DNA of 64,000 nt from Chrysomallon squamiferum (GCA_012295275.1 CM022665.1:32066022-32130021); one strand, 5' to 3'. Positions 13,875 through 25,200 are shown, numbered from the stretch's first letter. Program-made: numbers and translations. The notes: generated by a model not told the origin, from the sequence alone.

Positions 13875-14103
13875 CTGGAGATGATTCACAAGAACTTGTC
13901 ATGTAGGCCTGATTAAACCTTCTTATAGCTTAAGGAGACATGAATCATTCACAAAATTACCACAACATGTCTGGAGGTCCAAAAGATATTTCCAGGAGGG
14001 GTATTGTTCAAAGAGGGCTTGGGTCAAGAGGGGTGATGTAGTGTGGTAGAATTATTAGTAATTTTGTTTTAGACAAAGAATACTTATACACTAGTGGTGA
14101 CAC

Positions 14104-14376
14104 CTGGTGGCAATTTCCTGCTGATGCTGGTGAAGGAAAATGTAATGCCCTGGAGGAAAGAGTAACAAAACATCATGGTTGTGTTCTTTGATGCTGACTG
14201 GAAATTGTCAGTTAAAACTTCAAGAAATGAAAGCTTTGTAATTATGTTCTGAAGCTTCCATACAGACTTGGGGCTGGCAAGTGAGTCTGACAGCTTTTTA
14301 ATACATTCTGAAGAGCTCTGTAGTCTAGGGTTGGGAGTACCACAGAGGACACATCTATGAAGTGGTTTTTGTGGTT
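14104..14376 (-). CDS. Candidate internal exon of minus-strand gene C
   Basis: A frame of more than 100 codons without a stop, unusual for this A+T content, runs from about 14410 to a TAA/TAG cluster near 14090. Modelled as an exon it has donor CCACCAG|GTGTCA and an acceptor at 14377 (ACTGCAG). An alternative acceptor at 14325 (CCAACCCTAG) has the better pyrimidine tract. The N-terminal part contains RCVLCGTPNPRLQ, a Cys-X2-Cys pair like one half of a zinc-binding knuckle. After it come mixed hydrophobic/polar segments that look helical (KSVWKLQNIITKLSFLEVL). The exon ends in phase 1, fitting 13838-13874. A Trp/Gly-rich plus-strand frame over 14087-14160 is taken as its shadow. Protein family not recognised. 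Confidence 0.42.
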
Positions 14377-14829
14377 CTGCAGTCCACCTATTTGCACTTA
14401 TAAATTAATTCAAATACTGTTGGACATTTATTTTGATGTAAAATAAATTAAAAACATTAATTATATACAAATATAAAAAATATAAATGTAATAACTGTAA
14501 TTAGTGATTTTTATTTCAAAATACAAATAACTACTATTTGCTGCATTATAAAGATTATAAATATAAATTTAATTTAAAAGAAATTAACCAGTATATATTT
14601 TTTCAATATATATTTTAATATTAATAATAAGAATAACCAAAAATTACCATCAGTTTCATTTTTAATTCAAAAGAAAAGCATACAAGATCAATTGTATCAT
14701 AATTATTTAAAAACATCTTTCACTTCAACTCTTTTCTTCTGTCTACTCATTCTGACTAATACATTCCACACCTCTCTCCAAATTCCACACAATTACAAAA
14801 CAAACCACTTTCTTCAGATCATTTCCTTT

Positions 14830-14985
14830 TTTTTTTTTTTGTTCCTGACTTATAACTTTTGCACCTGGAACACATCTGCAAAACACTGCAACCACTGGCA
14901 GGGAAAACACAGGAATTGATTTTTAACTCAGGTTGCTGCCACACACCTGGCTAAGCAATCAGACTACCTGCTAGTGAAGACACAG
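14830..14985 (-). mobile_element. Probable tRNA-type SINE with A tail
   Basis: On the minus strand, a G+C-richer segment with a tRNA-like look ('gattgcttagcca', then 'aacctgagtt') is followed by a body. The body ends in an A run that reads as a T run at about 14827-14840 on the plus strand. The segment could be mistaken for an exon, because CCTGCCAG ... TTCCAG|GTGCAA gives a 30-nt open block. The A tail makes a retroposon the better reading, without certainty. Confidence 0.35.
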
Positions 14986-15126
14986 CCAAATAGAATACAC
15001 AACAAGCAGGGAACTAATTCAGTGTCTTTCTAATATGTTTGCTAAAAAACTAAATGTGACTGTGCATTACAAAATAGAATATAATAGTCACTGGTAAAGC
15101 CACTTTAACATGTTTAAAATGTATAA

Positions 15127-15192
15127 GATGGATGAATAGATGGATAGATGGATAGAGGATAAATGGATGGATGGATGGATGGATGGATGGAT
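15127..15192. repeat. (GGAT)n microsatellite
   Basis: GATG/GATA then GGAT tetranucleotides, passing into TGTATG repeats. Confidence 0.9.
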
Positions 15193-15499
15193 ATGTGTGT
15201 CTATGTCTTTATGTATGTATGTATATATGTATACACGCACACTATTACTAAGAGCAAACTCCCACCTAAATTACTGATATAATATCTTTTACAGAAATAG
15301 ACATTATGATCCTACCCTGAGAGAATCACTGGCTTTATAAGTATGAATATAATGTGTAATAATTATGTTAACAGCCTTACTCAGTGACTATACTAAAATA
15401 AATTATTACTCACTTACTGTACAGAACACTAAGTGATGAAAATATCTTTAAGGTTCTGGTCATATAATATGTTGCCCAGTCACACTGTTTAAAATTCCA

Positions 15500-15620
15500 T
15501 TCATTGTATGTAGAGTTAGACTGCTTGTCTAAGGCATGTTGGGTTGCTGCATTAATCCTCGTTGGCACTCCCATTGGACTCTTTTCTGGTGTAGTCAGTG
15601 CTTTGTATTTAGTTTGTGAA
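15500..15620 (+). mobile_element. SINE-like fragment
   Basis: The head 'gttagactgcttgtctaagg' resembles the head of the copy at 25018 ('gttagagtgtatgtctaagg') with the same spacing to a 'tgctgcat' or 'tgcagcca' block. The following 'tcccattgg' and 'tagtcagtgc' weakly match the body. A 104-residue minus-strand frame here, with a GTAAGTGAG donor near 15415, is therefore more likely fortuitous. Confidence 0.35.
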
Positions 15621-16305
15621 AGATTTGTTGCTAATGAGCAGAAGTAGCCCCTATACCATATCTGGTTTACAAAAAAATGAAAATATGGGTAGGCGTGTAC
15701 AAAAAGTTCCTTATTGCTAGTCATTAAGAACAGTCATTGGTGGCTGGTTTCTTCTTTCATATAATAACACAGAATAGTTGTTAACATAAAATATATTTAA
15801 CAAATATTCATATTAAACACTTAATTTTAAATTTGTCATTTACTTATTCAAAACAAAAACAACAATTTAAAAAAAAATAAAAAATAAAAATGAAACAACC
15901 ATGCAGTAAAACAAAAATATATATGGATGATTGTTTAATTTTTATTAATGTTATTTTATTTTAAATGTAATCAGAAGTATATCTAGTTTTACCTGACTTA
16001 TAACCGATTCAATATATTGAGCCAAATTTAAAAAAAAAAAAAATTCATAATACATTAAACAAAAAATTTAAAAGGAAATTGAACAATGTAAAACATTTGC
16101 ATTATATAATTTAAAACAACATTGCTGTTATAAACTCTGAGATAATCAATACTGTAATAGATTTTAATAACAGAATTTAAAAAACAATTAATCAGCCAAT
16201 AAAAACACTGGAACAAAATGAATGATATCACATGAGTAAATGAAAATATGCAATGGCTGAGTGTAATTTATAACTGTTTTTTAATGTTAGGGACTTGGTA
16301 GAAGA

Positions 16306-16420
16306 TTAACAGGAAAATCTACAACTGCAGCCACGCTGCACGATCAATGTCTTGTAATACTTAGGCAAACAGTTAACACTGGAGGAAAATTGATCTGCAC
16401 AACCAAAGGGATATAGAATT
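16306..16420 (-). CDS. Candidate terminal exon E: cysteine-rich C-terminus
   Basis: Acceptor TGCTGACAG with a long T/G-rich tract upstream; the frame runs 37 codons to TAA at 16306-16308. The product has five cysteines in 37 residues, contains LPKYYKTLIVQRG and ends GCSCRFSC. A terminal Cys-X-Cys-X3-Cys after a hydrophobic strand is the kind of ending seen in secreted cystine-knot factors (noggin/PTTH-Trunk, CTCK or IL-17-like groups). None fits well enough to assign. The frame stays open upstream of the acceptor for many codons, into the tandem array at 16456. A second acceptor (GTTGTGCAG) inside would shorten the exon. No upstream exon or signal peptide was established. If real, it is a gene separate from gene C just downstream. 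Confidence 0.35.
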
Positions 16421-16455
16421 CTGTCAGCACACACAAAGCCAAATAACAAATAACA

Positions 16456-16990
16456 TAGATGTTTAATGAAACCTTTATTTAACTTTTTGTTAAAACCTTT
16501 GTTTCATCTTTTTAATTAAATTCTTGTCTCACCTTCTTAATGAAAATTTTGTTTGTTTTGGGGTGGGTTTTTTTACTTTTTAATAAAATCTTTGTTTTAC
16601 CTTCTTAATGAAACCATTGTCTCACCCTTTTAATTATATTCTTGTTTCACCTTCTTAATGAAATTATTGTTTCATTTTTTTAATGTAATATTTAAATTAC
16701 CTTCTTGATGAAATTTTGTTTCACCTTCTAACTGAAACTTTTGTTCACTTTCTTAATGAAACTTTTGGTTCACTTTCTTAATGAAATTTTTGTTTGACCT
16801 TTTTAATGAAACTTTTAATTCACCTACTTGACAAAATATTTTGTTTTACCTACTTTAGTTTCACTTTGCAATAAAACCTTCATTCCACTTACTAAAATCT
16901 TGGTTTCACATTCAAGATGATATCTTTATTTCCCCAACATGATGAAACCATAAACACATTTTTTTTACAAAACCTTATTTCACATTATTG
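16456..16990. repeat. Tandem array, unit about 25-28 bp
   Basis: Around 18-20 imperfect copies of a unit like 'ttaatgaaacttttgttt' followed by 'caccttc'. Conservation is highest for TTAATGAAA and TTTCACCTTC. Copies differ by substitutions and short indels; an internal G+T-rich interruption lies at about 16548-16575. Confidence 0.85.
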
Positions 16991-17431
16991 ATGAAATGTT
17001 TTTTGTTTTTTTTAAAATAAGTTTATTAAAATATTCATGATACATAGTCAGAAACAATGTTTTGTTGTTAATGTTGCTGCTGTTACTCCTACTACTACTA
17101 AAAGTACTACTACTAATAATAATGATAAAATTAAAACAATTATGCATTTCTTCTTTCTGTATTTTAACTCTAAACAACATTAACTATTACTGAATGCCTT
17201 TTTGAAGTGACTTAATATTCTCAGACATTAAATAAATATTCCATTCTGACCAGTGGTCAATAACAATCACAATAGATATAAAAAGATTCTCTGCTAACTG
17301 ATTATCAAGGCTCCATTGCATGTTTTATTTCTAAAGCTCCAATATACTGTGATGTATTAAAGTGTTAAATAATTCCTGATTAAAATGCATGCCAGAATAA
17401 CATGAATTGTTCCTTTGTCTTCTTCCTATAG

Positions 17432-17499
17432 GCAATGAATCTTTAATTATTGATCAAGCATGGGATGTACAGTTCAGTGCCAACTCCAGTGGGCTTTGA
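17432..17499 (+). CDS. Candidate plus-strand terminal exon
   Basis: Excellent acceptor (pyrimidine tract then CTTCCTATAG) followed by 21 codons to TGA, in phase 1. It reads NESLIIDQAWDV and continues to an N-S-S-G-L end. No convincing plus-strand upstream exon was found, and the minus strand is also open over part of it, so it may be chance. An unsupported alternative is that it is the 3' exon of a plus-strand gene lying in the minus-strand introns. Confidence 0.25.
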
Positions 17500-17972
17500 A
17501 GGTGGTAGATTGTTTTACAGCCACAGATGAAGTACATCAGTGGTTTCTGATAGTTATCTTTCTCATTTGCAAATAATGTTTCTTTTGTATGTGAATGTTA
17601 ATTGTATCATATACTGTCAGCTTTTTGGTACTGCTGATAAAAATCTACGTATATATTTAGAACATTAAATTTTAATAATCTTCAAATATGAATTATTGTT
17701 ATTTTTTATTATTATATGGTCAAATTACTTTAGTGACTCCAGTGAAATGAATGATTTTGATGTTAAAAGCAACAAAAAAAATTAAAAAATAGTGTAAAAT
17801 AATAATAATGATGATGATGATGAGAACAAGAACAAGAAAATTATTTTAGAAAGGAAAATCATTTTTTCTATTTACACACAAAAAACATGAGTGACTGGTG
17901 ACAAAAAAAAATAAAAAAAAGCTCTTTGTAACACGAAAAATTGAATAAATAAACCATAAAAGATTTTCTATG

Positions 17973-18218
17973 TTAACACATTGAAGTTAAGGCCATGTCA
18001 GTTTTCAGTGAACATATCCTAACATTTCTTGTAACACAGTATGGAGAAAACTTATTAAAGCTGACCAAATCTAAAGATAATATTAACAAATCAATTGGTC
18101 TGCTAATTGCCAAATGTTTGATAAATGAACTAATAATGGAATTAGTCATGGAAATCTTCTGTGGAGGACTGTAAATGTATCTCTGAGAGATACTGAGATC
18201 TGATGCATGGATTGTAAT
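17973..18218 (-). CDS. Candidate terminal exon of minus-strand gene D
   Basis: The acceptor is among the best in the window (TGCTGCCTTCTTCAG). Two frames are open after it. In phase 1, the phase required by the exon at 24037-24190, it reads YNPCIRSQYLSEIHLQ and stops at 18142 after 24 codons. In phase 0 it is open for 81 codons to TAA at 17973, containing RPIDLLILSLDLVSF. The long phase-0 frame is striking for this base composition, but the phase-1 frame is the one consistent with the upstream candidate. I cannot choose. The limits given are those of the longer frame. Confidence 0.3.
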   Translation of the reverse strand: MTIHASDLSISQRYIYSPPQKISMTNSIISSFIKHLAISRPIDLLILSLDLVSFNKFSPYCVTRNVRICSLKTDMALTSMC

Positions 18219-18464
18219 CTGAAGAAGGCAGCAAGGACATTAACAGTGGTGTGGATAATTAATGTGTAAAAAACATTTTTGTGGCATACAGAAGCATTTA
18301 ATAACACTAAAGACTTTGAATTATTATGAATTTATTCTGATGGTTATGAATCTTCTGTTAAGTGACTGTGAAAATAATGATTATGATAAAAACAATAAAT
18401 GAGGTGATAATGAAAATAATAAAAACAACAACACTAAATGTTAAAATGTTATTACTTAATGTTG

Positions 18465-18560
18465 TTGAATGATTTCCCATTCCAAACAGTGCTCTTTAAG
18501 AAAAGATTTCTGCCTACAATGAATGAACGCTTGTTAAAAATATTTAGCAAATGTTTGGTT
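18465..18560 (+). mobile_element. SINE body fragment
   Basis: 'gatttcccattccaaacagtg' (positions 18470-18490) is a near match to the body block of the 25018 copy, with nothing recognisable beyond about 70 bp downstream. Confidence 0.35.
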
Positions 18561-18599
18561 TATGATTATTAGTTGTTGATAATGTGATTTTGTACAGGT

Positions 18600-20240
18600 A
18601 GTAACAGAAAGGAAAACTTTTGCTATTAACGTATGCCATACTTTTACTGATCACCAGCAAGATATAATTTTATAAGCACCTTCCTTTTTCCTTTTTTAAA
18701 TAAAACTGTTTCCTACAATTGTAAGGGAAATTATTGACTATGTAAGAGAAATTATTCACTGTAATTATAAGGAAATTATTCTCTAAGATGCCAATAACAA
18801 AACATTTAACCAATAGTTGATACACTGAGTGCACTCACTTTTCTGTAAACAGTTAATTTTGTTATTATCCCTCTGAGACTGTTTATTTTTTAACTTTTCC
18901 AATAAAAAGGATTTGAATTAAAGTTTTGTCTTTAAAAATACTTATATAAAAGAAATCCATATGTCAAAGACTGTATAACCCCAACTTAAACAATATGCTC
19001 AAATTGTTTATTTATACCCATTTTGTTTAACATCTCCTTAAACAATAAAGATTGTCATTTCAACCAAAAATAAATACTGCCCTTTATGCAAGACCTCTCT
19101 GTATTAAGTGGGTAATTTTCAAAAATATCTTCATTATTCTCTCAAGTTTACTAAGTTAACCATCAACAATATAAAAATAATTTTTGCATTATTGATGGAA
19201 TCATAATTTTCCAGATAACAGCATTTTAGTGTTTGTTTATTCCTTGCCAGCAGGAGCAAAGTTAAGGTTTATTACAGGTAAACTATGAAGTCAGTAGTGT
19301 GAAAAGTGCCTGCCTAATATTGCCTGGCAATTACCAAGTGTTTTGCTCAGAAATGTAATAGTTCTATTGATTATCTTCAAACTCAATGATATTCCAAGAA
19401 GGTCATTTTGTTAAACATAAAAAAAATTAGGCAAAAAAAAAAAAAAAAAAAAAATTGTGGTAGACATTTTGTTCCAAGTTAATAATTTATTATTGATTGG
19501 GAATAAAATGTGGTAACCCATTTTTATTAGGTGTGTAACAACTCTGGATCAACACTGGTATAGTAAAAATGTTTTCAAAATTTATTGCTTGTATGAAATA
19601 ATATTTCATTTTTATGGGTCTGGATTTTTATTTCTGCAGAAAATTTACATCTTTTTTCTTCTTTTTTTCTTTTTCTTTTTTCTTATTTATTTATTTATTT
19701 ATTTTTACCTATTTATTTATTTATTTAGTTTTTCAAGCATTTCTGTAACTGCTTTGCTCTTTTAGCACTACATTCATCTCTGTCATACACACTATTTTTT
19801 AATGAACGTTACTTTCAAGCAAGCTTTAGGAATCTACTACATTTTGTGGAAATATATTTGCATAAGACATGATGGGGTAAAAGATTAACTCTACTTTATT
19901 GAAATATTGGACAATTTCCTATTCCAAACACTTGTTTATCAAATGATGTAATATATTCTTTACTGTTTAATGAAAAAGGTGCTTATGAAAGATAGCATAA
20001 TAATAGTCAGTGGAGTGGTTTCATTGACCTCTTCCTCCTCTATTAAAATATCAGAAAAAATCTAACAAAACAAAGAAAGAAAGAAACAAAAAAAACACCC
20101 AGAAAAACCATGAATGCATATACATACATCAGTCTTAATTACTTTATAGTTATATTATGTAATAACATGATTCAAGATTTAGATAATAAACCAGTGACAT
20201 ATTACCATTTTAGTAACAATTACTGGTGTCTAAATTAAAA
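18600..20240. other. Spacer, no gene recognised
   Basis: A+T-rich. It contains poly(A) at 19433-19454, TTTA repeats at 19681-19730, and a weak SINE-body match at 19915-19940 ('tttcctattccaaacact'). No exon could be supported. Confidence 0.5.
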
Positions 20241-20249
20241 GAATCAGAA

Positions 20250-20330
20250 TAGTGCTTAGTGGTTAAACAGCTTGTCTGAGTTTGTCTATTCAGTACAACT
20301 ATTCGTTTACCACCGCCCCACATGATTACT
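20250..20330 (+). mobile_element. tRNA-like SINE head fragment
   Basis: 'gtgcttagtggttaaacagc' and 'ttgtctgagttt' resemble the A-box part of a tRNA-derived SINE. The B box is poorly preserved and the body was not found. Confidence 0.3.
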
Positions 20331-20529
20331 GCCTTTAACCTGCTACTGATTTATCAAAAACAGTCATATGTGCTTTCTTGTCCACAGATCAGTATATATA
20401 AAATATCTGTTGGTATTACTAAGAACAGCCCATGGAGTGGTGGCAGCAAATTATCTGCTGTTTATTATCATTATTATACTAGAAATACATACTTGACAAC
20501 TAATAACACTTACTACTGAAATGTGTTGA

Positions 20530-23300
20530 AGTGTCATTAAAAATTAACAATCATTAATCTATTACAGTGACATCATGCTATTGTACTAACTGAAGGATTA
20601 TTTTTCACACACCCATACCCACAAACATTGCGCAGCATATATGGTTGCATGTCACCTAGCATTTAAAACATTGTCATCACACACCTTGGTTATATTTGAT
20701 TTCAAATTTCATTGGTGTTTTAATGAAACAAGAAATAAAACATTATGCAATCAGTTATTTGTTATATTTAGAAAGTGATATAATCAACAAGAAAAATAAA
20801 AGTATGCTTTCATGTTAAGTAATTTATTTGCTACAGAGTTCCATGAATTATTTTTCAAAATCTGCATTCCTTGAATATTTTCCTATGTGATCCTTTTTAT
20901 GATTAAATGTCAGTATTAACCCCAATAACATTATCTTATTAAGTGTAAAGCACATATCCAGATATTATGCTAAGCCATTATGATAAAAGTTTGTGATTTC
21001 AGTTATGAGATGAAGTACACTGAAAATATTGTGCAAAAGATTAATAAAAATCTCATTTGAATTAATGATTTAGGATTATTTTACAATTTAATAATGATAA
21101 TAATACTGGAAAAAAAGATTGGTTTCACAAATATTAAAATATTTTGCCTCAAGAATCAGTTACCAGCTCAGTGATTAGTTTTATAAAGTTTAGTTTAAAA
21201 AATTATAAATTATTTTTAGGAAAAATAATATACTGGCTTGTGTTAAAGTGAAAAAAAAAAGTTATGTTATGAAGATTTCATTGTAATGAATAAATACATA
21301 TTTAACATCACCTCAACCAATTTTAATATTACCAGTATTAATATATGATTTTAATCATTGATAAAATGTGTGTGGGAAGCTATGCTATCACTCTAAAAGA
21401 TCCTTTACATCATCCTTTCCAAAGAAAGGATAACATTTAGCATAACATTTGATAAATCAGTAGATCACTGGTGTGGTTGAAGCACAAACGAAGATGGTTA
21501 CTGATCTCCACAATGTCTCATGCAAGTGTTTGACTATGCATATGTGTTGTTTGAATTACTGAGCACTTTATTTTAATGTATAATAATAATGTAAATGAAT
21601 TAAAATTATGTAATGGTATTTCTGTATGTTTTTAACTTAATAAATACAGATAGCCATTTAATTTAATATATACATTAAAATAATACACTGGCTTTGTTTA
21701 AAGAACAAATAAATGACTGTTTAATGAAATTTAAAAATATATTTTTATATTAATAGTTAACAGGTGTGAGATATATGATTCTACAATGATACTGCAACAT
21801 ATTCAGATGGTAATTTAAAAAGAAATGAATAACCCATAATGTTGTGGTAGTGGTAATCATATGATGCAGCTGATTATAGTCTTTCAACAGAAAAAAAAAA
21901 ATCTGTCTTTAAATAAAATACGTTTCTTCATTGCCTCTGAACTATGTTAGAAGCATGAAATTCTTAAAATGCTCTTTCTTATTGACAGGACTGCACATAC
22001 CAAAACAATTCATAAACCAGGTTTAGGGAAGAGGCTGGAACAGGGATGTGTACTGAGGAATGTACTGACTGCATCTTCAAATAAAATTTAAAAAAAAGCA
22101 AAAAAAGATTATAAAATGAAGAATCTAAATCCTGCACGAATAATGATGTTATATCTGCTCCAATAATTGATTTGTGAAACACATGTAAATTTATTTATTA
22201 GTGGAATACTGAAATGTGTACCAGATCCAGCTTAATACTTCTGGATTAAGAACAAATGGTTTAAATAAATCACAATTTCAGATCATGTTCACACTAAATC
22301 AGGTTACAGTTTTAAACTGGATACAAATGTTTCATGTCTCTGATGGTAAATGATTTAGTTTACAAAATGTATAGCACTGATTTTTCTTTATTCCTTGACC
22401 TGGATTTATCACTGGAACCATTTTGTTTTTGTCTTTATGTAATTTTTTCACTTGGATTATAAAAAATAGGATGTTTTTTCTCTTTATGTGTTTTCTTTCT
22501 CCCTTTCTCTCTGCTAAAATCTCCTAAAAAAAAAACCCCCAAACAAACAGGTAAAAAAGCTGCCAAAACAAATAACAACATTATTCATATCAAGCCATAC
22601 ATTTTGCCAAAATATTCTTATTCTAATATCAAAATTATGTTAAAATGATAAAAACTAATAGTTTTGTTAAATGTTTTTTAGAAATACATTTGTTCTTACG
22701 TGCATACATTTGGAAGTTCTGTAGAAAAAGAACACCCATATAATACTTCTATTAATGAAAAAACATTAGCGTTCTTTGATTCTTAATGTCTAGAGATTTC
22801 AAAAATATGTCCATTACTAAAAAAAAACATTATTACACATTAACAAATAAATAAACAAATAAAAAAAAAATACATAAAAAATACAATAATCCAAAAGAAG
22901 ATAAAAAGGGCAACACCCAACAAAATTAGCATACATATTTTTCTGAAGCATACTGATTTTCTCTCTGCCCCTTTCAGCAATGAAGAAATACTTTCTACCA
23001 GTCACAGCAAGCAGAAATTAAGCACTGCTGATTTTTATATTGAACACCACATGTGTGGAACAGAGCTGGCAATCTGCTAACAGTATTGAACCCATTGAAG
23101 GTTGGCCAGTGTGGCGGCTCAAGGCAGATTAAGCACAATTTCCTAATTTAATGTCTTTCACCTTGGTAGTGGTCAGCCTGTCAGGCAGACCTAGTAGTGT
23201 GGAACAGTTATATGGTCTCATCAAGTTGTTGAGTCACAGCAGTAGTCCACTGAAGTATCATCATTAATGTTTCCAAAACAGCTGATTTATGTAAATTATA
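20530..23300. other. Spacer, no gene recognised
   Basis: Mostly A+T-rich. At 22692-22710 on the minus strand a strong acceptor (TTTTTCTACAG) and a strong donor (CAC|GTAAGAAC) flank only 19 nt, a possible micro-exon that I did not call. G+C-richer islands at 21400-21540 and 23090-23250 showed only short open frames. Confidence 0.4.
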
Positions 23301-23371
23301 TAAATGATTGGTTACATCCATCCAGAGGCTATTTTTATTAAACTTTTCATTTATCCCTTATCCCAAGCCAT

Positions 23372-23612
23372 TGATTTATAGAGTATGTTATGATATATTA
23401 ATATATAATTTACATTATGATCCATTAATACATAATGTACAGTGTGATCTATTTATTCCTAACGTACATTCTGATTCATTTATGTATAATGAATATAATT
23501 ATCCATTTGCTGATTATATATAACCAGTTCCATTTGTGAATAGTGTATATTCTGATCCATTCATTCATAATGTATATTCTGACTCATTTTGATATAATGT
23601 ATATTCTGATCC
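23372..23612. repeat. Degenerate tandem repeat, unit about 32 bp
   Basis: About seven copies built around 'attctgatccattcat' and 'ataatgtatattctg'. The last two copies (23530-23612) are the best conserved. The array abuts the inverted repeat that follows. Confidence 0.75.
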
Positions 23613-23617
23613 AGTGA

Positions 23618-23728
23618 TTAGTTGATTAGAACATTATATATGTGGACTGATGAAGATACAGGGTGTCATTAATTCATACACACCTGTATTTTCATCAATC
23701 CACATATATAATATTCTAATCAACTAAT
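23618..23728. repeat. Long inverted repeat (48-bp arms)
   Basis: The left arm begins 'ttagttgattagaa' and ends 'gatacagggtgt'. The right arm is its reverse complement with three substitutions and one extra G. The loop is about 11 nt ('cattaattcat'). The folded RNA would be a nearly perfect 48-bp stem. Most likely a foldback or MITE-type element. Confidence 0.8.
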
Positions 23729-24036
23729 TTTTATCACCTAATTGATTCATAAAATATCATTTGCTAAAATGAAAAAAATAACAGTAAACTTAACTAATAT
23801 ATATTTTTGGGAGTTAGTAATAAGAGTAAAATAATAATAATAATAAAAAATTATTGTTTCTGCTGCACTGTTTTGGATGATTTAAAAGACATTTGTTTTT
23901 CGCCTATGATATTATCACAAGACTGAAAATGCAAGTTCATGGACTCCAGTAATGACTTTTTCTAGGTTCATGATGAGTACCTTCACACTTTCACCCAGTA
24001 GATAACCTTGGCTTTGCTACAAAGACATTCCATCAC

Positions 24037-24190
24037 CTCTATAACAATGAAACTGCACTGAAAACATCTTTATTTGCAGTTCTTCACTATATACCATAGT
24101 GCACCAAACTCCACCAAGGAATTTGATCAAACATACATGTACTAATTCTACATGTTCAAATCTGGTAACATTGGAATATAATACATCCTT
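24037..24190 (-). CDS. Candidate internal exon of minus-strand gene D
   Basis: 154 nt. Acceptor ATCTGTCAG, donor TATAGAG|GTGATG. The frame is open for 51 codons and runs about 13 codons further upstream and five past the donor before a TAG. It reads KDVLYSNVTRFEHVELVHVC at the start, with FLGGVWCTMVYSEELQ in the middle. The alternation of hydrophobic and polar residues suggests beta strands. It begins in phase 0 and ends in phase 1. After the TAG the same frame reopens for 33 codons to a TGA at 23915, so a decayed longer coding sequence (pseudogene or transposon relic) is the main alternative. The protein is not recognised. Confidence 0.4.
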
Positions 24191-24324
24191 CTGACAGATA
24201 TTGTTAACAGTTTAAAATTCCTGGCAGACATCTGCATTTTTTAGCAGCCATCTTAAAAGCAACTGGCAAATTTGAATAAATATATTTCAGATTTTTCACA
24301 GATCTGTGCACTTGCTTTTGGTTT

Positions 24325-24390
24325 ATAATAATAATATAATAATAACAAAACAACAACAACAACAACAATAATAATATTATTATTATTAAG
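24325..24390. repeat. AAT/AAC triplet microsatellites
   Basis: Alternating AAT, AAC and ATT triplet runs. Confidence 0.85.
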
Positions 24391-25017
24391 AAACATAAAA
24401 GGAGAATAAAAACAAAAAAGTTAATTTTAACAACACCAGAAGAAACCATCAATAAAGTTTATATAATAATCTGGTGTAGTTCAAACATCTAGTAATTTTC
24501 ACACATAATCTTTGGGCTTTTGCAATGAAGCAAAGAGCAGTCACTTGAATGGCAAATAGTATAGCAAATAATTTTTAAAAAAAGAAAAGAAAAAGAAAAC
24601 ATAACAGAAAAATAATAGTATAATTAAAAATAAAATAAAAATAAAATTTAAAAAATGGAGATATATTTATAGATATTCATTTCTGACTTCATTTTAGAAA
24701 AGCTGTAATTATTAATAATTAATATGCAAGAACAGTTTTAGAACGTCTAGTATAAAGGATATTTTAGAAAACACAGCATTTATTGCTTATTAATCCAAGG
24801 CAAAACTATCTGGGATGTCATAAAGCTTTTGCAAAAACCTGTACCTATCCATATATATATATATGTATATATTCTGTTTCATGTTTTATTTATAAAGAAC
24901 AGCATAAAGTGCAGGTTTCAATTAAAGTCAGGTAATTGGAAAAAAAAAACAGAACACTTTCCTATGAGCTAATTAAATGAAATAATAACTAACTTACTAC
25001 ATCTGCTGTATGTAAAG

Positions 25018-25200
25018 AATGGATTGTGGCTCTGTGGTTAGAGTGTATGTCTAAGGAAATAATGCAGCCACAAGATCAAACCTTTATGGTGCATCCTCTG
25101 ATTATTTCCCATTCCAACCAGTGTCCTTGTTTATCAGAAGCAGAGGTAAATGTGTTCCTGTTTATGGCAAGGTGTGTATAAAGGTTAATAGATAAAAATG
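25018..25200 (+). mobile_element. tRNA-derived SINE (best copy)
   Basis: A tRNA-like head ('tggctctgtggttagagtgt' as the A box, 'agatcaaacc' as a worn B box) is followed by a body with 'tttcccattccaaccagtg' and a weaker 'tgtgtataaagg'. This layout fits a molluscan tRNA-SINE: head, 'ccattccaaccagtg' core, then a 'catataaaag' block. The 3' end is eroded; a T run follows at 25230. Confidence 0.65.

Noticed and set aside
14087-14160. Plus-strand exon-like segment reading YTSGDTWWQFPADAG
   Set aside because: Antisense to the much longer gene C frame at 14104-14376.
15410-15724. 104-codon minus-strand frame with a strong GTAAGTGAG donor
   Set aside because: Overlaps a SINE-like head and its phase does not fit gene C.
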